From: Planctomycetaceae bacterium
GTDB lineage: Bacteria > Planctomycetota > Planctomycetia > Pirellulales > Pirellulaceae
Length of the DNA: 64,000 nt
Assembly: GCA_020638995.1 (NCBI GenBank)
Contig: JACKHM010000005.1
Location: 434,001 to 498,000 of the forward strand
Direction of reading: 5' to 3'
This document shows, piece after piece, positions 26,511 to 35,613 of this stretch. A program made the position numbers and the translations under genes. The notes under the pieces were generated by a model, which had not been told where the DNA came from, did no database searches, and saw nothing but the letters and a program-made list of their open reading frames with translations. How positions within the stretch are numbered: the first letter of the stretch is position 1; each line of letters opens with the position of its first letter.

Positions 26511-28883
26511 ATGTCCACAAGCAGTCCACGCCGTAAGCGATCTGATCTAGCCGCCGGTATTCAGCTACCGCCCGGACAGATTTCTCGTTCGCTAACTTAT
26601 CTGCGTCAGGGCGATGTGCTACTGCGAATCGCGTTATGCTTGCTTGCGGCCACGGTAATGTGGTTCGCGACGCACGGTTGGAGTCGGCCCTTTCCTTTCA
26701 CCAGCGGCTACATCCCCCCGCGTGATATCGTGGCCAGCATAGATTTTAGCACGCGAGAACTAGATGTTCCGGAAAACGAGCGACGGCGTCAGCGGGCTCT
26801 GGCACAGACGATTTGTATCTATACCCACGACGTCCAACCAATGGTCGAGCTTCGCGAAGCGCTAAAGAATCGCGTTTTTCAGGTGACCCATGGCGAAGCT
26901 TTTGAGAGCTTGTCGGATGACGACCGCAAGGCGTGGCAGGAGTTTTTACCGACGACCGGATCGATGGATAATGAAGCGTTGTTTTTCAACGACTTCAAAC
27001 TCGCATTGGCCGAAGATCCCGATCTCCAGAAGTTTGAACGCGCGGTCCAAATCGCGTTTGCGGACTACGAACGGGACGGACTACTTGTTCAGCTCGAACA
27101 TCAGTTTGAGGAAGGCAGCCAAACGGCAATCGAAGTTCATCCTAAAGGACGATCCGATATTACACAGCGAGTCGAGGTTGCCAATGTGCGAATCGCTCAG
27201 GCGACAACGAATCTTAAGTCGCGACTTCACGACGGGTTTCAGGCTGCCGGTCTACCTGAGGCTCATCTCGATACCCTGGCCTTGTTAGTAACAAATTGGC
27301 TGAGTGCGAAACGCATCCCGGCGACACTCAAGCTGGATAGCGAAGCGACGAACGAGGCTCGTCGGAAGGCGGTCGACTCGATTGAAGAGGCAACGATCAA
27401 CTACCACGCTAAGGATCGACTAGCAGCCGCCGGCGTTCCGCTCACAAGCCGTGATGTGGGGCGATTGCGAGCCGAGCACGAAGCTATTACCGAAACGCTC
27501 AGCTTTGGCAGTCGATTTCGACACACCATTGCACATTTCGGTATGTACATGGCGATGTATGTGCTTTGCGGTGCTTATTTGTATTTCCATGAACGTCGCT
27601 TGTTGACCGACACACGACGATTGGCAACGATGCTCGGACTCGCCGTCGCCACAGTCGTGCTCTGTCACGTTGCGGCGGAAGATCGATGGCGGGCTGAGGT
27701 CATCCCCATGACGCTGTTTGGAATCACAGTAGCCATCGCCTACCGTCGTGAACTTGCGCTTCTACTCTCGGCTGTCGTTGCACTCGTCGTTACCCTTGCC
27801 AACGGGAACAGCCTGCCAGAGTTTGTGATCTTGGTGGCTGCTGTGTCGTCGTCGATACTGCTGGTGGGACGCATTCGCAGTCGAACAAAGTTGATCTACG
27901 TCGGAATCGGTACGGGCCTAGTGACAACCGCGACAACCCTTGGGGTTGGTACTCTCGTAGGACAAGCGTACGGGTGGTCTGGCGGCGGTTCGTTCGACGC
28001 CGTGGGTGGATCGACAACCGGCTACTTTGCGGTCTGGCTCGCCGTCGGTGCATTATGGTATGGCTTTTGCGCGTTGGTTGCCGGCATACTCATGACAGGG
28101 CTTCTGCCCTTTATTGAAAAGCTATTCGACGTCCAGACGGATATAAGCCTGCTCGAACTGGGCGATGCGGCTCATCCGTTACTACAGGAGTTAGTGCGCC
28201 GCGCTCCGGGCACTTATAACCACTCGATTAACGTGGCATCGATCTCAGAGGCAGCCGCCGAGGCCATTGGAGCGAACGGGCTGTTGTGCCGCGTGGGGGC
28301 TTATTTCCACGACATCGGCAAGATGCTGAAGCCCGGTTATTTCGTTGAGAACCAAAGCGGCGAAGGCAATCGTCACGATTCGCTGATGCCTGCTATGAGC
28401 ACGCTCGTGATCATAGCACATGTGAAAGATGGTGCCGACTTAGCTCGCCAACACCGTCTGCCACGGTCGATTATTAACTTCATCGAACAGCACCACGGTA
28501 CGACGTTGGTCGAGTACTTTTATAATCAAGCGGCAAAGCAAAGTGAGTCGAACCCCGATGCAAGTGAAGTCGATGAAACCAGCTTCCGGTACCCGGGACC
28601 CAAGCCCCAAACGAAGGAAACAGGCGTGATGATGCTCGCAGACGCGAGCGAAAGTGCCTGTCGGACATTGACCGATCCTGCCCCTGCTCGAATTGAGCAT
28701 CTTGTGCATGAAATTGCCATGAAGCGACTGCTCGATGGCCAGTTCGACGAGTGCAGTCTGTCTCTTCGCGAATTGGCGGTTGTCGAGGACAGCATTGTCA
28801 AATCGCTCACCGCGGTGTATCACGGACGCGTGAAGTATCCGAGCCAACAATCCGGCAAAGCAGTCTCGTCGGTGCGATCGTGA
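26511..28883 (+). CDS. pgpH: 7TM-HD family phosphohydrolase (PgpH-like, probable c-di-AMP phosphodiesterase)
   Basis: 790 aa. An N-terminal membrane helix (about residues 38-56) precedes an extracytoplasmic 7TMR-HDED-type domain (about 65-330). A bundle of membrane helices (about 345-545) follows, and then a cytoplasmic HD hydrolase domain (about 555-770). HD-domain metal residues are visible in APGTYNHSINVA, GAYFHDIGKM and the later histidines of HDSLMPAMS and EQHHGTTLVE. Listeria PgpH degrades cyclic di-AMP; that activity is known for the family and inferred here. The gene lies between phoH and ybeY, as in Firmicutes. Its TGA stop overlaps the ybeY GTG start by four bases. Confidence 0.9.
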   Translation: MSTSSPRRKRSDLAAGIQLPPGQISRSLTYLRQGDVLLRIALCLLAATVMWFATHGWSRPFPFTSGYIPPRDIVASIDFSTRELDVPENERRRQRALAQTICIYTHDVQPMVELREALKNRVFQVTHGEAFESLSDDDRKAWQEFLPTTGSMDNEALFFNDFKLALAEDPDLQKFERAVQIAFADYERDGLLVQLEHQFEEGSQTAIEVHPKGRSDITQRVEVANVRIAQATTNLKSRLHDGFQAAGLPEAHLDTLALLVTNWLSAKRIPATLKLDSEATNEARRKAVDSIEEATINYHAKDRLAAAGVPLTSRDVGRLRAEHEAITETLSFGSRFRHTIAHFGMYMAMYVLCGAYLYFHERRLLTDTRRLATMLGLAVATVVLCHVAAEDRWRAEVIPMTLFGITVAIAYRRELALLLSAVVALVVTLANGNSLPEFVILVAAVSSSILLVGRIRSRTKLIYVGIGTGLVTTATTLGVGTLVGQAYGWSGGGSFDAVGGSTTGYFAVWLAVGALWYGFCALVAGILMTGLLPFIEKLFDVQTDISLLELGDAAHPLLQELVRRAPGTYNHSINVASISEAAAEAIGANGLLCRVGAYFHDIGKMLKPGYFVENQSGEGNRHDSLMPAMSTLVIIAHVKDGADLARQHRLPRSIINFIEQHHGTTLVEYFYNQAAKQSESNPDASEVDETSFRYPGPKPQTKETGVMMLADASESACRTLTDPAPARIEHLVHEIAMKRLLDGQFDECSLSLRELAVVEDSIVKSLTAVYHGRVKYPSQQSGKAVSSVRS

Positions 28884-29383
28884 TCCGTGTTGAAGTCGCA
28901 GACGAACAATCCACATACACCTTCGAGCATGCTTTGTTACAAAGAGCAGTTCGGATTGTACTCGAAGGAGAGTCCGTCACCGAAGCGGAAGTTAGCATTG
29001 CGATTGTCGATGACACGGCAATTCACCTTCTCAATCGCAAGTACTTGGATCATGATTACGCAACGGACGTGTTGAGCTTTCTTTTAAGCGATCGTGACGA
29101 CCCACTTGAGGGTGAGATTATCGTTAGCGCCGACACTGCTAAACGCGAAGCGAGTCGGTACGCGTGGGACATAACCGACGAATTGCTTCTGTACATCATT
29201 CATGGCGCGTTGCACTTAGTCTCGTACGACGACGTGTCAGAGTGCGACCGCGAACAAATGCGGGCCAAAGAACGAGAGTATTTGGAGAAGCTCGGGCGCA
29301 CCCATCCTAACGTGAGACGTGAGGATATGCCGCAGGGGCAGTCAGCCACCGAACCGCCCCTTGATAACGAGGGAAAACCGTGA
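28880..29383 (+). CDS. ybeY: Endoribonuclease YbeY
   Basis: Metal-dependent RNase needed for 16S rRNA 3' maturation and ribosome quality control. 167 aa from the GTG at 28880, which overlaps the pgpH stop in a GTGA arrangement; longer in-frame starts inside pgpH give no family similarity. The family signature is present as IIHGALHLVSYDD near residue 112. In E. coli the metal site is HGTLHLLGYDH; here the third histidine position is aspartate. The core pattern NRKYLDHDYATDVLSF is intact. The C-terminal 25 residues are a polar tail. The next gene starts in the same four-base overlap mode. Confidence 0.92.
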   Translation: MIRVEVADEQSTYTFEHALLQRAVRIVLEGESVTEAEVSIAIVDDTAIHLLNRKYLDHDYATDVLSFLLSDRDDPLEGEIIVSADTAKREASRYAWDITDELLLYIIHGALHLVSYDDVSECDREQMRAKEREYLEKLGRTHPNVRREDMPQGQSATEPPLDNEGKP

Positions 29384-30696
29384 GTTGGTCGATTTTGTGC
29401 GTGTTGCTCGTCGCGGGGTTGTTCATCACGGGCTTCGCGGCTACTGCGTCGAAGGCATTGCAAGATTTCTCACGTCGCGAATTAGAAGTTTACGCGCGCC
29501 GCCGCGGTCGCACGGATCGATTCGGCTCCATTCTTGACGAGTACGAGCAGGCAGAGTTGGGTTTGGAAAGCCTCCAGATCGTTGGGACCGCAATTCTGAT
29601 GCTGAGCCTAACGATCGTCGCCAGTCGTATTGCAGGAGCGGCGTTAACGATCACGGCGTATCAATTCACTGCCATCGTTGTCGTTAGTTCGCTGGCACTG
29701 CTATCGGTGACGACATGGATTCCCGAGGCTGTCGTCGCACTTTGGACATCGCCGTTCATCTACCACAGTTGGCCCATCTTACAACTGATCACTTACATTG
29801 TTTGGCCGCTAACTTTGGGAGCCAAGTTCGTCGGAGCTCTGTTTCGGCGGCTGGCCGATCGCCACGAGGAGGAGGATGACGACGAAGCCTTCGAGGACGA
29901 AATCCTCTCCGTGGTGACGGAGGGCCTTCATGACGGAGTCTTAGAGAAAGAAGAACGCGAGATGATTCAGGCGGTCATGGAGCTAGGTGACACCGACGTA
30001 TTGGCGATTATGACGTCTCGAAGTAACCTCGACGCGCTTGATGTCAGCCTTGGCTGGGACGAAATCCAAGAGTTCATCGTCAAAGCCGGTCGGACGCGAA
30101 TCCCGGTTTACGAGGGCTCTATCGACAACGTGATCGGCATCCTGTACGTCAAGGATCTTTTGAAAGAGTTATCGATTTCGCCAAATAATCCACGCAGCTC
30201 TCTCCGTGAACTGCTGCGAGAGCCTTGGAGTGTTCCGACGACGAAACCTCTCGACGAACTACTCCAGGAGTTTCTCCAAACTCGAAACCATTTGGCGCTT
30301 GTTGTGGACGAATATACTTCGGTTGCCGGTGTGGTTACCATCGAGGATGTCTTGGAGGAGATTGTCGGTGAGATTGTTGACGAGTCTGACCATGAAGAGG
30401 CAGAAGAGTTTGTCAGGCTTGACGCAGATTCGGCTGAAGTCCTTGGAAGCATTCACCTTAATGTGATTAATGACCTTTTTGGTCTCGAACTCGACGAATC
30501 GGATCTATATGACACCCTGGCGGGCCTTGTTATCGCCCATGCTGGACGAATTCCAAAAGCGGGGGAAACCTTTGATATCGAGCGGGCTCGTGTGACCGTT
30601 CTCGAAGCCTCCCGCCGCCACGTTCAACGTCTCCGCATCGAGGACAGAGGATCATTAAACGCAGAGGATAGAGATCTACCTTCGACGATGCCATAA
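29380..30696 (+). CDS. CNNM/CorC-type membrane protein with CBS-domain pair
   Basis: 438 aa. Four hydrophobic helices occupy residues about 1-165 (CNNM/DUF21 type). An acidic linker (EEEDDDEAFEDE) and the EEREMIQAVMELGDTDV segment follow. Two CBS domains lie at about 205-335, with RIPVYEGSIDNVIGILYVKDLL and LALVVDEYTSVAGVVTIEDVLEEIVGEI split between them. The end (about 345-425) is the CorC_HlyC domain (DDTLAGLV-like: YDTLAGLVIAHAGRIPKAG). Members are proposed to export Mg2+ or Co2+; older annotation calls them hemolysins. The GTG start overlaps the ybeY stop by four bases, so it closes the phoH operon. Confidence 0.9.
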   Translation: MSWSILCVLLVAGLFITGFAATASKALQDFSRRELEVYARRRGRTDRFGSILDEYEQAELGLESLQIVGTAILMLSLTIVASRIAGAALTITAYQFTAIVVVSSLALLSVTTWIPEAVVALWTSPFIYHSWPILQLITYIVWPLTLGAKFVGALFRRLADRHEEEDDDEAFEDEILSVVTEGLHDGVLEKEEREMIQAVMELGDTDVLAIMTSRSNLDALDVSLGWDEIQEFIVKAGRTRIPVYEGSIDNVIGILYVKDLLKELSISPNNPRSSLRELLREPWSVPTTKPLDELLQEFLQTRNHLALVVDEYTSVAGVVTIEDVLEEIVGEIVDESDHEEAEEFVRLDADSAEVLGSIHLNVINDLFGLELDESDLYDTLAGLVIAHAGRIPKAGETFDIERARVTVLEASRRHVQRLRIEDRGSLNAEDRDLPSTMP

Positions 30697-31088
30697 CCAC
30701 AAAGAGCTGTTACGCTTATAGCGATTAGTTGAAGTTTGCGGACTAGGTAACCGATGATGGATGATGGAAATCTTGTGCTTGGCGGCACCGATTTTGTACT
30801 TTTTGTTCTTAGTGCTTGTGGTGCAATGACTTAGAAGACGAACATCGAATACTGACCGTCCACCTTCCGCAAGTCTTTACTTGCCCATGACTTATGAATG
30901 AACTGCGATCGATGCCTCATTGCGACCTGCCGGGTCCGGCAGCGAAGTACCTTGCGAGCGAGACATGAAGGCGAGGAAACCTTGATCTTGACTCTACTTC
31001 TTACGCTATATACACTTGGAACTCGTCGTAACCGTTTATGGTGGCGTGTTTTCAGTGAAACTCGGGGTTGTTCTGGGAGAGTCCAGTC
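30697..31088. other. Intergenic region upstream of the HU gene
   Basis: 392 bases with no protein-like reading frame. The first part shows no clear terminator for the CNNM gene. The second part contains a possible sigma-70 promoter, listed separately, and a Shine-Dalgarno sequence just before the HU start. Confidence 0.4.
30988..31014 (+). promoter_or_regulatory. Candidate sigma-70 promoter for HU
   Basis: TTGACT (30988-30993) and TATACA (31009-31014) are separated by 15 bases, and this lies about 75 bases upstream of the HU start. The spacer is two bases shorter than ideal. There is no supporting data. Confidence 0.3.
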
Positions 31089-31508
31089 GTGACCAAAAAA
31101 GAGATCGTCAAAACGATTTCGGAAGAAATTGGCATGACCCAACTCAAGACTAAGGAAATCGTCCAAAAGACGTTTGATGCCATTGTCGAGACGCTCGTCG
31201 ACGAGGGACGCATCGAGCTTCGCAATTTTGGTGTTTTCGAGGTTAAGAAGCGGGCAGCCCGTAAAGCTCGAAATCCGCGTACCGGCCAGCGGGTCGACGT
31301 ACCGGAAAAGTATGTTGTGACATTTAAGCCAGGCAAAGAGATGGAGGAGAAAGTTCGACAGCTCGAAGAGCGTGAGGCGGCTGCCGCTGCTGCCCGACAA
31401 GCTGCCGCCAATTCGATGTCCAATTCCGAGCCGAGTTCGCAGTCCTTGCAGCCGTCACCCACTCCCCACAGCTACGGGAACACGGGTTATACGCAACCTG
31501 GAAGTTAA
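31089..31508 (+). CDS. HU-type histone-like DNA-binding protein with C-terminal tail
   Basis: Nucleoid protein of the HU/IHF family, 139 aa from the GTG at 31089, with GGGAG nine bases upstream. Residues 1-90 are the HU fold: KKEIVKTISEEIGMTQLKTKEIV helices in order, the RNFGVFEVKKRAAR strand and the DNA-binding arm RKARNPRTGQRVDVPEKYV. Beyond it, about 45 residues form an acidic/Ala-rich helix (EEREAAAAAARQAAA) and a Ser, Pro, Gln, Tyr-rich disordered tail absent from typical 90-aa HU proteins. A longer frame from a TTG at 31068 is less likely. HU versus IHF cannot be settled from the sequence alone. Confidence 0.92.
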   Translation: MTKKEIVKTISEEIGMTQLKTKEIVQKTFDAIVETLVDEGRIELRNFGVFEVKKRAARKARNPRTGQRVDVPEKYVVTFKPGKEMEEKVRQLEEREAAAAAARQAAANSMSNSEPSSQSLQPSPTPHSYGNTGYTQPGS

Positions 31509-31522
31509 ACCAATTGATGCCC

Positions 31523-31545
31523 CGTCAGCGGGCTGAATGCTGGCG
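31523..31545 (+). terminator. Possible terminator hairpin after HU
   Basis: CGTCAGC (31523-31529) can pair with GCTGGCG (31539-31545), seven base pairs including one G-U, 15 bases after the HU stop. A TCTTTTCT stretch follows 13 bases later. Modest support only. Confidence 0.3.
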
Positions 31546-31674
31546 TCCCCTCGACGAATCTTTTCTGAAGTAGAGTCTTATCTTGAATAATGGCAACGAT
31601 TTGTTGTCATGGTGACTTCGGTTACCGAAGGCAGCCACGATGGCTGTCGACGTCTCATCATGGAGGAGTTTTCG

Positions 31675-31893
31675 ATGCGTCGGATCTTTTGCACGCTGTT
31701 GCTGGGCGTAGCTCTCAGCTCAAGTGTGGGGTGTTTTATACCCATCTACTCCGGCGAACCAACTCGTCGCGCCCAACAGCTAATCTTCACTTCTGAAGAT
31801 TTGCGGTCGTTCTATGACGTTTGGGAGCGAGTCTGGTTCCTGGATATGCCCGATCACATGACGCCACAGCGCATCCACGGCGGCGTGATCTAA
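31675..31893 (+). CDS. Small predicted lipoprotein
   Basis: 72 aa from the ATG at 31675, preceded by a strong GGAGGAG six bases upstream. Residues 1-20 form a lipoprotein signal peptide: MRRIFC, a hydrophobic stretch, then the lipobox SSVGC with acylation expected at Cys20. The mature part is about 50 residues, with the charged and aromatic pattern LRSFYDVWERVWFLDMPDHMTP and the end RIHGGVI. I recall similar short proteins in other planctomycetes but no assigned function. A longer frame from 31609 lacks a ribosome-binding site. Confidence 0.72.
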   Translation: MRRIFCTLLLGVALSSSVGCFIPIYSGEPTRRAQQLIFTSEDLRSFYDVWERVWFLDMPDHMTPQRIHGGVI

Positions 31894-32051
31894 GACAGCC
31901 AACCGATTCAGAACACGAGACTTAGGACTCGAGCGCTCAGGGTGCGCGCGGACATTCTCCTCCTCCTAAAGAATTCGACGTCATTGTTCATCGAGATTGA
32001 CACGGATAGATTAGACGAGTCCTATAATCCATCCGGATACAACAGCGAACG

Positions 32052-33020
32052 ATGACGGATAACCACAACGCGACTACAAATCTCGCCGTCCAACTCGGTC
32101 GGCTCAGCCTTGCGAACCCCATCCTGGTTGCCTCTGGAACATTTGGCTACGCCCGGGAGATGGAGCGAATTGTCGACCTAGGTCGTCTGGGCGGCATTCT
32201 TCCCAAGACAATTACCAAGTCTCCACGCCCCGGAAATCAACCGTGGCGAACTGTCGAAACTTCGGCGGGACTTCTTAACTCGATTGGCTTGGATAATGAC
32301 GGGATTGATGCGTTTATCGAACATCATCTGCCCTACCTTGCTAATCTAGAAACTGCGGTGATCGTCTCGATCGCCGGTCGTAGCCAAGAAGAGTTTGTAG
32401 AGTTGGCGAGTCGATTGGGAGAAGAAGCCGGGATAGCTGGGCTTGAACTCAACATCTCGTGTCCGAACGTCACGGGCGGCGTTGATTTCGGGACCGATCC
32501 TACACAATGTGAGCGGCTGGTCGCTGATGTTCGTAAAAATTGCGATTTGCCAATCGTTGCCAAGCTCACTCCGAACGTAACGAGAATCACGGACATCGCC
32601 GCCGCTGCGGCAGCGGGCGGCGCGGACGCCGTTAGCTTAGTCAATACGCTGCTCGGGATGGCGATCGATTGGAAACGCCAGCGTCCGTTGTTAGGGAATG
32701 TCGTAGGAGGCCTCAGCGGCCCGGCGATTAAACCGGTTGCGTTGCGGTGCGTGCATCAAGTTGCCCAAGCGGTTGACATTCCAATCATCGGCATCGGAGG
32801 CATTTCATGTATCGATGATGTCATGGAGTTCCTTGTCGCGGGAGCGACCGCCGTACAGATAGGCACGGCAAACTATTACAACCCGACGGTCTCGATGGTG
32901 ATTTTGGAACAGCTGCCATCCGCGCTTAAACAACTCGGCGCTACGTGTATCCAGGAAGTCGTACGCTCGATGCAGCTACCCCAATCGACAGTTCCCGCTC
33001 CCGTGAACTCGGCCGTGTAG
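32052..33020 (+). CDS. pyrD: Dihydroorotate dehydrogenase, class 1
   Basis: Oxidises dihydroorotate to orotate in pyrimidine synthesis; FMN-dependent. 322 aa. Recognisable are NPILVASGTFGY, ETSAGLLNSIGLDN, the catalytic-loop NISCPNVTGG with Cys as the base (class 1), KLTPNV, and the FMN phosphate site PIIGIGGI with GATAVQIGTANYYNP. There is no N-terminal membrane helix, which excludes class 2. The motif spacing suits class 1B, which normally needs the Fe-S/FAD subunit PyrK; no pyrK is present in the window. It is followed 75 bases later by trpS. Confidence 0.93.
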   Translation: MTDNHNATTNLAVQLGRLSLANPILVASGTFGYAREMERIVDLGRLGGILPKTITKSPRPGNQPWRTVETSAGLLNSIGLDNDGIDAFIEHHLPYLANLETAVIVSIAGRSQEEFVELASRLGEEAGIAGLELNISCPNVTGGVDFGTDPTQCERLVADVRKNCDLPIVAKLTPNVTRITDIAAAAAAGGADAVSLVNTLLGMAIDWKRQRPLLGNVVGGLSGPAIKPVALRCVHQVAQAVDIPIIGIGGISCIDDVMEFLVAGATAVQIGTANYYNPTVSMVILEQLPSALKQLGATCIQEVVRSMQLPQSTVPAPVNSAV

Positions 33021-33095
33021 ATCGGTGATGATAACTCGTCGATCTTGAAAGTCATTTTCTAACAATCAACAAGCACAGCTGGTTAATATCCCACC

Positions 33096-34061
33096 ATGCG
33101 AGTTCTCTCAGGCATCCAGCCCACCGGTCGCTTTCACTGGGGCAACTACTTTGGCGCAATTCGACAATACATCGATCTTCAGAGCGACAACGAAGCGTAT
33201 TATTTCATCGCGAACTTACACGCGCTGACCACCGTGCGAGAAGCCGACCAATTGCGTCAGAATACGCTGGACGCTGTACTGGATCTGTTAGCGTTGGGCC
33301 TCGACCCCGATAGAGCGACGTTATTCGTTCAATCGGACGTCCCCGAAGTATCGGAGTTGTGTTGGCTGCTGATGAGTGGCACTCCGATGGGGCTGCTCGA
33401 ACGCTGTGTCTCGTACAAAGATAAAATAGCAAAGGGCCTCACCGCGAACGCTGGCCTGTTCACTTACCCTGTGCTGCAGGCTGCGGATATCCTGATCTAC
33501 GACGCGGAGGTCGTCCCGGTCGGACTGGATCAAGTTCAGCATGTCGAAGTTTGTCGCGATATCGCTCAGAGCTTCAATCACCACTTCGGCGAGACGTTTG
33601 TGCTACCCAAGCCAAGTGTGTTAGAAGCAACAGCCAAAGTTCCTGGTACAGATGGCGAGAAGATGTCGAAAAGCTATGACAACACGATTGAGATCTTCGA
33701 ACCGCTAAAACCGCAGCGGAAAAAGATCATGCGGATTACAACCGATTCGCGACCGATGGAGGATGCGAAAGAGCCCGAGGGCGATCATCTGTTTCAGCTG
33801 TTCGCTTGTTTTGCTGATGCCGCAGAATTGGCGGAAATGGCTGCAATGTATCGACGAGGTGGGTTTGGATACGGCGAAGTAAAAAAGGCAATTGCTGATG
33901 CGTCGGAACGGTACTTTGAGGAACCCCGAGCGAAGCGAGAGGAGTTTGCGGCTCATCCCGCTCGCGTGGCTGAGATCTTGGCGGACGGCGCCAGCCAAGC
34001 CCGTAAGAAGGCAAGTGAAGTCCTGAATCGCGCCAAGAAGGCTTGTGGAGTGAGTGGTTGA
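33096..34061 (+). CDS. trpS: Tryptophanyl-tRNA synthetase
   Basis: Class I aminoacyl-tRNA synthetase that charges tRNA-Trp. 321 aa, normal for bacterial TrpRS. The HIGH-type signature is in PTGRFHWGNYFGAI near residue 10, followed by DLHALTT-like YFIANLHALTTV, and the KMSKS loop is GEKMSKSYDNTI near residue 188. VLQAADILIYDAEVVPVGLDQVQHVE is the usual tryptophan-binding region, read in two pieces. The TGA stop shares one base with the acpS ATG (TGATG), so the two genes are translationally coupled. Confidence 0.96.
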   Translation: MRVLSGIQPTGRFHWGNYFGAIRQYIDLQSDNEAYYFIANLHALTTVREADQLRQNTLDAVLDLLALGLDPDRATLFVQSDVPEVSELCWLLMSGTPMGLLERCVSYKDKIAKGLTANAGLFTYPVLQAADILIYDAEVVPVGLDQVQHVEVCRDIAQSFNHHFGETFVLPKPSVLEATAKVPGTDGEKMSKSYDNTIEIFEPLKPQRKKIMRITTDSRPMEDAKEPEGDHLFQLFACFADAAELAEMAAMYRRGGFGYGEVKKAIADASERYFEEPRAKREEFAAHPARVAEILADGASQARKKASEVLNRAKKACGVSG

Positions 34062-34468
34062 TGAATGTCGCCGGGATTGGAACTGACATTGTCGAATGCC
34101 TTCGCATTGCTCAGATGATCGAGCGGCACGGTGAGTTGTTTCTGACTCGCGTGTATACCGAACGCGAGATTCAATACTGCAGTTCTCGCAAAGCCGCAAC
34201 ACAGCACTATGCCGGGCGTTGGGCGGCCAAAGAGGCCGTGCTCAAGGCAATGGGTACGGGGTGGGCGAAAGGGATCAGCTGGCTGGACATCGAGATCTGC
34301 AATGACGAGGGAGGACGACCGTCGATCTTGCTCGGCGGAGCTGCTCGCGAATTGTGCGAACGACGCGGCGTCAGCGAGATGCTTATCAGTATCTCACACT
34401 GCCGCAGCCACGCTACGGCCTATGCACTAGCCGTTAGTCGCAATGGTGACGAAGCTCCGTTTCAGTGA
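34061..34468 (+). CDS. acpS: Holo-[acyl-carrier-protein] synthase
   Basis: Transfers phosphopantetheine from CoA to ACP for fatty-acid synthesis. 135 aa, the normal AcpS length. Motifs are GIGTDIVE at the N-terminus and the RWAAKEAVLKAMGTG Mg2+/CoA site near residue 55, with ISISHCRSHATAYAL near 115. The ATG at 34061 shares a base with the trpS stop; an upstream in-frame start would lie inside trpS. The stop is six bases from the convergent TIM-barrel gene. Confidence 0.95.
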   Translation: MNVAGIGTDIVECLRIAQMIERHGELFLTRVYTEREIQYCSSRKAATQHYAGRWAAKEAVLKAMGTGWAKGISWLDIEICNDEGGRPSILLGGAARELCERRGVSEMLISISHCRSHATAYALAVSRNGDEAPFQ

Positions 34469-34474
34469 GCATAT

Positions 34475-35362
34475 TTATTTGTCTGCACCAGCCGTGACGA
34501 GTTTCTTACCTGCTTCGACTGTTGTTAGCAGCCCGTCTAAAACTGCTTTACACTGCTTTAGTATGTCGTCGTTCTTCATTCCATTGAAGCACGTAGCGTT
34601 CGGCGACAAAGTAATAGGTCCATTATAGCCATGCTCTTTCAAGAGCGCAACGACAGGTTCGATGTTCGCTGCGCCATCTTCGGCGGGCAGCATTCGTTGC
34701 TCTTCGTTCAACGTCTTACGATCTACGCCCTGCGGTGCGTCGGCAATCGTTACATAGGCGACTTTGTCGATACCAAACCCTTTCAGCGAGGAGATCGTGC
34801 CTCCGCCCACATACCAATTCCATGTGTCCAACCACAGTCCGATATTGTCTCCGGCGACGGACTTTAGCAGCAACGACAGCGCGTCGGCCTCTTGAATGAA
34901 CTGAAATTGCTTTCCCTCGCGACGGCTCTGAGCCGCGTGAAATCCGACAGCGAGACGGATATTGTGCTTGCCAAGCACTTCGGCAATTTCGGCGAGACGC
35001 TTTCTATGGAGCTCAAAATTCTCGTGATATGGTAGGCGATCGCTTTCGGGAAAGACGACCGTCTTACAAGCGTAAACTTTAGCTTTAGCGGCATAAGATG
35101 CGACTTGATCGAGCTCTGCCAGATCTGCCTGGTAAGTCACATCGTCGCTACGCCAACGAACGGGCAGATCAACGCTTCCAATGCGAATCTTGGCACTCGT
35201 CAAAAATCGAATTGCATTGTCAAGCCCTTGTGCCTTCGCGCGTTGAGCAAAGTCATCGACCTCCAAATCAAGACCACGGAACCCGTAAGTCAGCGTCAAT
35301 TCGATGATTTCACTTTGACGACCTGAGATGCCAAGCGTCGAGGGACATAGATTCTTAAACAT
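34475..35362 (-). CDS. Sugar phosphate isomerase/epimerase-like TIM-barrel protein
   Basis: 295 aa, AP endonuclease 2-type (xylose isomerase-like) TIM barrel. Visible are the opening LTYGFRGLDLEVDDF, the strand VYACKTVVFPESD, NIRLAVGFHA, IGLWLDTWNWYVGG with the metal-site Asp, VAYVTIADAPQG, and near the end GYNGPITLSPNATCF. These follow the usual order of barrel strands with acidic and histidine metal ligands. Substrate is unknown; planctomycetes have many paralogues. No signal peptide, so probably cytoplasmic. It converges on acpS with a six-base gap and is separated by about 250 bases from the aminotransferase upstream. Confidence 0.82.
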   Translation of the reverse strand: MFKNLCPSTLGISGRQSEIIELTLTYGFRGLDLEVDDFAQRAKAQGLDNAIRFLTSAKIRIGSVDLPVRWRSDDVTYQADLAELDQVASYAAKAKVYACKTVVFPESDRLPYHENFELHRKRLAEIAEVLGKHNIRLAVGFHAAQSRREGKQFQFIQEADALSLLLKSVAGDNIGLWLDTWNWYVGGGTISSLKGFGIDKVAYVTIADAPQGVDRKTLNEEQRMLPAEDGAANIEPVVALLKEHGYNGPITLSPNATCFNGMKNDDILKQCKAVLDGLLTTVEAGKKLVTAGADK

Positions 35363-35613
35363 ATCGAGGAGTCTCCACTACGTGCCTCAGATGCCAGCGG
35401 AAGATTACAGGCCGGGCAACGCTGCTGTTTTTGTTGCTGGGATGAACCAACGATTATGGCAAAACCGCGAGATACAGCAAAGGGGCAGCGTTCCGGTTAC
35501 CGCAAAATCGCTTTAACTCTCGCACGAATACGTCAATTTGCCAGGACCTCTGTGATTGTGACCACCGAACCTTGATTTGTCAGCGGTTGTCGCACGGAAG
35601 GTGACGAACCCGT

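Noticed and set aside
30831..31400. 189-codon minus-strand frame across the HU gene
   Set aside because: Antisense shadow of HU, which has clear family motifs.
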